Positions 58,301 to 64,000 of a DNA stretch of 64,000 nucleotides are shown here, in pieces. Source of the DNA: Trichostrongylus colubriformis (lineage: Eukaryota; Nematoda; Chromadorea; Rhabditida; Trichostrongylidae). The notes beneath the pieces were generated by a model. It was not told where the DNA came from. It worked only from the letters and a program-made list of their open reading frames with translations, and ran no database searches. Numbering within the stretch: position 1 is the stretch's first letter; every line of letters begins with the position of its first letter. Made by a program: the position numbers and the translations under genes. The DNA is taken from the NCBI GenBank assembly GCA_963978905.1, contig OZ022258.1, forward strand, positions 58,915,638-58,979,637, given 5' to 3'.

Positions 58301-60475
58301 GCGCTGTTGAAAGTCATTCCTAATACAAGTGTCCCCACTACCACGTCATTCAACACCGTCGTGATTCAAGCCCGAAATTTTCGTAATGAATGGGAAAAAT
58401 TCAATTGCACTTCAGAAAGTGATGAATGAGCAAAGCAATTAACCATAAAATACAAACACAAAAGCTGAATCAGTCTACGAAGATCCAATTACACCCTATT
58501 ACCCAGACACTGGGTTCCATTCTACACCCCGTCTATAAAACGGCTGCGTAGCCGAGATGTTACAGAACTTCCATTGAGATGATCATCACTGTCGACAATT
58601 ACAAACACTTACTAGGGAAGGTATTTTACTTCCCATGGAACTCTGAAATGAGACCCGGAGGGATCGATAGAGCTTCGAACGCTGATTATAACTGTGAAAA
58701 CCAAAATCGCTAATGACATCCTAAAGCGAGTCACGAGGGGTCAAAGTTTGGCGACATCTCATTGGCGAGGCACTTTGCCATCAGACGGTTTGTCGGAATG
58801 GCCATTTGCAACGAGACACATACCACTGTACGCAGTTTTAAATGCTGATCTCATCTGTATTCAGAATCTGTCAAACAATTACCTGAATGAAGTTATGAAG
58901 GTTTTTCTGAAAAAAGAGTAATACCATTTCATGGTATGTTTGGGAGCCCATAGCGCGCGAGCCATACGTTTTCACGCAAAACCAGTGTGATTTTCATGTT
59001 CAGTGGATCAAATTATCCTATGGGACAAGTTTTCAGCCAATTCGAGAATTTGACCAAATCTCGTAAAAACTGAGGGGCTGTTGCCTGGCAACCCATTCAA
59101 CAAAGGAGAAGTCGCTGACTCTTGCCGAGCAAATGCCCTTATTTGGCACTTGTTACGTGCGTACAGTGTGATGGGCAAGTGTGATAGGTATGTTTAGGTT
59201 ATCTTGTTCAGTTGCAGAATTTTTTGTGGAAGGAAATTCAAAAAACTCCTACTTAACCCCTGGACACCCCTAATTTTCCGAAGTTGGGCCAAAAACTGAA
59301 TCCGGCTGGAAATTTGCACAGAGAGGTAATTTGACCCCCTACGCGCGAATATCATTCAAGGAAACGTTTAGAAGTGAAGGAAAAGCACTTACTGACAGTG
59401 AAACACAAAATGCAAAAAAAGGCGCACCGGCGGGAAGCAAACCACGGCCTCGCGCCTGCAGAAACGCGCACTACCAGTGAACCACGGAGGCCATTGGTGT
59501 TTCTGCTCTATCGTGCTGATGACGAAGCGCCTCGCCATTGAGATGTCACAGGCAAACTTTGACCCCTCTTAACTTCAGAATGCCATTTAGCAATTTTGGT
59601 TCTCACAGCTATAATCAGCGTTCGAGGCTCTATCGATCTCCTGGGTCTCATTTCAAAGTCCCATGGGAAGTAAAATACCTTCCCTAGTTAGACCTTCCTG
59701 GCTGAGCTCTTTCTCAGATCTCAGACACGGAACCAAATCTCTATCAAGATGCGCATGCATTCAACCCTCATAAAACATCGTATGGGCATTTGAAGGCGAT
59801 TTGACCCACACAACACTTGGGGCACATCCTCTCGTCCCTTTCATTACACCACCTCGCATTGCAGAAAGAAAATGGGTCCCATCCCTCCTGGTTCTGCCCA
59901 TCTCAATTCTTTTTTCTTCTCGACCAAACCGTCTCTTCTATGTAGTGCCTCTAAGGCTCGGTGGAGAATCGAGCAACATCCTCTTGCATAATTGTCGGGC
60001 TCCTGCCCACCACACCTAAATAGGTAGAGCTCCGAGAGTGGCATTTTTGAAATAAATCCTATCAACTAATAAGGATAAGCACTGGCTGAAGCTCGCCACG
60101 TTCACTATAGCAAGATCGAATTAAAGTCAAAATACTGTGAAAACTGTGTGCACCACAAGTCTTTAATTTAGTTCTCGTTAATCCTAACACTTTTCATTTT
60201 CGTCTCCTTCACCTGAGTCTACCTCTGTATATGTCCGGAAATTTTTTGCGAAGTCCTTTTAGTTATAAAGAACTGGAAATTATTGTCAAATAGAAGAGAA
60301 TGCAGCAAAATGAAGCGGTTAAAGGCACACTTCGCGATAAATTGTGGGAGTTATCTCGCGTATTAAAGAAAGTAGAGACTTCGGTTACTCACCAGTGAAG
60401 AAGAATTAACCAAAACCCCTCGCACCCGCCAAAAAAATAGTTCCCTGCCCTCATACCTCGTACGAGTACTGCAGA
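55400..60475. other. Intergenic, no supported gene
   Basis: The long minus-strand frame at 57122-57688 (188 codons) overlaps other open frames in GC-rich sequence and has no family motif. A GC-rich inverted-type MITE remnant lies at 56570-56780. TACCTTCCCTAGT at 59681-59693 mirrors ACTAGGGAAGGTA at 58612-58624; GGTATTTTACTTCCCATGG near 58620 is similarly mirrored near 59665, so an element of about 1.1 kb may span 58610-59695. Confidence 0.4.
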
Positions 60476-60784
60476 TTAGCAATCAGTTTTTGCTCGATGT
60501 TATCGCGCAGAATGCTACGACACCAACTATTCTTCCCTGTTGAAGCTGCCTTCACTACTGAAGGCGCTGCCTTACCTGGTCTTATCGCGAGTTTCCTTCT
60601 CCACGTAAGAGCCACGTTGGAAATTCGGTCGTCTGAGGCCGGGTGTGATTCGGCTCTGAGGTTGCGGCTCGGCTGGGGTAGAGCGCGCCTATCGCCGCGA
60701 GGATGCACTATCAAGCCGCAACAAGCGTGGAGCCTGAGCACCTATTCAAGGGCCTACCTGCCCCTAAGTAAGCCACCAATGTGA

Positions 60785-62888
60785 TTATCGCGTGGTGTGC
60801 CTTCAAGCAGCATTAGCCAAGACTATGCAAAAACTAAACTACGGTCTTCGTGGCGTATAATGAAATAAGCTAAAACAGGAGCATAAAAAATGAATGCATG
60901 GCATATTCCAAGAAAAAATATCATCGCACTACATAGTAGCATTGTTCATTCGAAGAATTCGCACTGATAACAAGTTCGTTTCCGATTGATTACTTAGACC
61001 GTTCCCAAATAAGGTGCAACACGCAAGAGAGAAAAAATGCAGATCAATGCCAAAGCGACATCTCCCCTGACAATATCAGGGACAACTGATAGACGTCAGT
61101 AACAATACCGCATCTGTGTTGTGGGCTGCTTCATAAATTAACATTTCAGGCACCGAAAAAATGGTAGATAATAGATAAAAATGGATTGTGCCGAGATATT
61201 GCTAGCAAAAAAAACGGATAAATGCCGAGCAGTTAATAAAGAATTTTAGTTAATACCGCTAAGCAAGTGCTCAAGTGTCTTAAGAGAAGCAGCGAATCAT
61301 CGAATACTCAACCATGAAACCACAGTAGTCAGAAGTAAGACTTCTCATGATTAATCGGGCTACATCTTTTCTTTAAAATACTCCCAGGACACTAGACGGG
61401 AATAAGTGGCGATGACAACTAAGTTCTAGATGGGTCAAGGGATTCGGATAACATTTACGCTCCATCATCCTCCCATACTCCTTCTTCAATCCACCGCGAT
61501 AATACAAGACCACTGCTGTTTACTTGATCAGGGCTAAAATGGTAAAAAGAAAGTAATCGCCCTGCTAGGGGCAGAAACTACCAGTGCTCGCTGTAAAGAC
61601 AAGGTGCTCAGACTTCAGATCTAATCATATGGAGGAACCGGTCACCTCATGATTGTCACAAATCATAGCAGTGCTCACATTGGACAATGTATGTTGTTGA
61701 AAGATGAAATTCGTCCCAAGCATAGTTGATTTGCGGAGTAATCCGCTCTAGGAAAGGCGTAAGATGCCTCGAATCGACGCGGCTGATTCATTTGTATACA
61801 CATCTGTGTGAAAAAAACATGGGCACTGACAAAAGTTCGAAGTCGTTGGTAAATTGAAAAGGTGAACACAACGGAATCGGAACTACCACAAACTTGCATT
61901 CATGCAACTACAAATCTATATAACTCTGCAAACCTTCGAATTGCAGGGAAGCTTAAATCACGACATCGTTTATTTTGAAGACAGCTTCTGCTATGAAGTC
62001 TTTTTCAGTGACATTTCGTCATGAACGCAGGGCCTGCTGGCCATGAAATGTCGTTATAGGCTTACTAAGAGAGTCGTTAGCGTTCGGCGGGCTGCGGCAT
62101 GGAGGCGAAGGGAACGATTGTTGTTCACTTTTCGGTCAAAGGTTAGCCTGCTTTGGCTTCTGCAGCCATTTACAGAGTGGGTCGCTCTACACAACGTAGG
62201 CTGCCGCGGCTGATTACCAATAATTCTAGCCGAACGCGCAATTCTGCGACTTCATGTCAACAACAACAATTGCAGAATCCCATATGGTATATAAAATGTC
62301 AAACATGAAGACCGAAAGGCCGTGCTACGCTGGTTGATGTAAAAGCAAATGTCCATTTGAAAACATAATCCTTAAAATGAAGACAAGCAGGAGAGGGTGA
62401 ATCAATTTGTTCGCCTCCACTCAAAAATAGTTTAATGCGATGCCATGTTTCCCTTATTGTAAACCTACTTAATAATCACAAGGGTTTAAAGCGATGCAGA
62501 CAACCTTGTAAAACCTTTACTCGCTGGTTTACAAATTAAATTCTAAGCAACCTCTATCACAGCACTAGAGGCTTCCTTTCTTTCACGCTGAAGCATTTTG
62601 ATGAGATACAAAACTGAAAATTAAGTGCTGCTTGCCCTACTTATTTTTTTCTAGTCAAATATGTGTGAAACACGCCATAAACTCAGCACACTCTGAAGGT
62701 TTACAGCTGAATGATAGAGCGCTTCAGTTCATGCATCTCATCAACTGATTCTCATGTCTGTGCCGACTAACAATAAGCCCTGCTTCAGAAAAAAGTCCTC
62801 CAAATGATCACTGTACTCCTAGTTTTGATCTAAAATAATAAGTAGGCTAAGGAAACATCTAAGCAGATGAACCTATATCAATTGCTCC
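60785..62888. other. Intergenic, no supported gene
   Basis: No recognised feature. Confidence 0.4.
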
Positions 62889-63194
62889 TTGCTGCTTAGA
62901 AAATTATCCGCTACATGCTTAACAAATGCAAGACGTTCGTCCCTTCCACTTTTCCTGCGACAAGCTGCGCGAGCCGGGCTGCACTGCAAATTTTCAAAAC
63001 TCTCGCACCTTGACGAACTCGACATTGCAAACCCCTCGGCGATGGTACAAACGGTCATACTTGAACATCCCAAATTGGATATTCACGACGCAGTCCATAT
63101 AGACCACAACCAACCATCAGATGTAGAATCCAAAATCCGAAAGGTGAACTTAAATCATGTCGTAAAAAAGTACTTTTTAAAGGGCCGCACGTGA
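62889..63194 (+). CDS. Open frame of 101 codons, unknown
   Basis: It starts MLLRKLSATCLTNARRSS and ends KKYFLKGRT at TGA 63192-63194. Composition is fairly natural (IDHNQPSDVESKIRKVNLN), and the first 30 residues are basic and Ser/Leu-rich, like a mitochondrial presequence. No family, splice or neighbour support is available, so it may be chance. Confidence 0.2.
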   Translation: MLLRKLSATCLTNARRSSLPLFLRQAARAGLHCKFSKLSHLDELDIANPSAMVQTVILEHPKLDIHDAVHIDHNQPSDVESKIRKVNLNHVVKKYFLKGRT

Positions 63195-64000
63195 TGAGTA
63201 TAAACAACAATGCCCCGTACTGTTTATATGTAAACTAAACGGCTGCTCTTTTTCTAGATTAGTATTTCAACCGTTAAGAGGTCTAAGACTGATGAGTTTC
63301 AGTTTTCGTAGGAGATGTTAGAAGGATGAAAAACTGTGTTAGTAGAGGAAGAAAGAAGTGATTAGGCGGCTCGGAGGGTAAACGAATGGCATTTCACGTC
63401 GGAGAATGAGCGCCCGGCGGACGTCTGGTCATCCAACCGTCGAGCGAACACCGCCAAACCGGATAGGGATTGACATTGGTGCGGATGTTTTTTGCGGCCG
63501 AGTGTCAGTGTTGGACAATGGAGGCATTTGCTCCGACAACGATCGATGCTGGACGAAGTCGCGGTTGTCTTTGTCGGATGATGCCAATGACTAAAGCCGT
63601 CATCACACTCACGCAATCTCCCATTTCGCCCCTAACTAATCCAGCAGGAGTGCCAAGAGGCCAGCCAATATCCAATTTCCTTTAACGAAGCTGATGAAAG
63701 CTGTACCTTCCTTACACCAACTAGACCGCCTAGAATACCTCCAGGAAATCACTAGTTCTTGTAACCAAAAATATTCAATGGAATGAGGGATAACCATAAA
63801 ACACATCAAAGTGAAGTAAAATAGACAAGTACGAAGAAATGAATAGACAAACAGGTCAATGAATATTTACACATTCGAGCTTATGTGACTACCATGATTT
63901 GCAATGACGAAGGCATTCATAATTTGCTAACACATCACCTTGCATAGGTCAGACTATGTACGAGTTGAGGATTGTGTTCGCCTAGCACGCATTCATACTA

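Noticed and set aside
60451..60741. Minus-strand frame with donor-like GTATGA and acceptor-like CTTCAACAG signals
   Set aside because: It could hold small exons, but the implied intron would be about 36 nt and no family is recognised. Evidence is too thin to call.

Overview
The window looks like nuclear DNA from a nematode, probably a clade V, strongylid-like (hookworm-type) worm. This is inference. It rests on small exons separated by short introns with T-rich CAG acceptors, very long repeat-filled introns in other genes, many short inverted-repeat transposons (MITEs), mariner elements, and a tRNA-Leu(CAA)-like gene that seems to carry an intron. I saw no bacterial operons, no rRNA and no CRISPR array. 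Most long open frames here are chance frames in repeats.

Two genes are well supported. The first, at 20730-23370 (+), is an 11-exon homolog of ILF2/NF45, a DZF-domain RNA-binding cofactor. Its reading frame is continuous at about 386 codons and includes a 28-nt intron. The second, at 38227-48978 (-), is a short-chain dehydrogenase/reductase (SDR). Its four 5' exons carry TGxxxGIG, NAG and the catalytic Ser. They can be joined in frame to either of two alternative 3' exon pairs, each with its own YxxxK motif. A less certain two-exon gene at 25566-27174 (-) encodes a charged, Ser-rich protein, and its intron is almost filled by one transposon. Weaker candidates are at 8713-9088, 16916-17345, 20431-20673, 28812-29099, 51416-51848 and 62889-63194.

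Layout: 0.4-10 kb is MITEs, a foldback element at 2.4-2.7 kb, a 40-bp tandem repeat at 4.7 kb and a GC-rich repeat block at 7.5-8.15 kb. At 10.4-12.7 kb a MITE terminal repeat is split by two TA-inserting elements placed end to end, one mariner and one unclassified 1.2-kb element. A second mariner at 13.7-14.6 kb has the same internal deletion. At 18.4 kb two perfect 37-bp inverted arms enclose a tRNA-like core. ILF2 follows at 20.7-23.4 kb. At 25.0-25.35 kb a tRNA-Leu-like gene is broken by a MITE. A family of 0.8-1.0 kb long-inverted-repeat elements occurs at 26.0, 27.5 and 36.1 kb. A three-copy repeat and a palindromic mariner lie at 32-35.4 kb. The SDR gene occupies 38-49 kb, with introns full of repeats. 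A nested foldback and MITE lie at 52.3-52.8 kb, more GC-rich repeats at 53.5-55 kb, and little recognisable sequence beyond that.

The genes do not form an obvious pathway. The main biological signal is repeated layering of non-autonomous DNA transposons, several of them inside introns or a tRNA-like gene. Gene models were built by eye from splice signals, frame continuity and remembered family features. No database search was possible.
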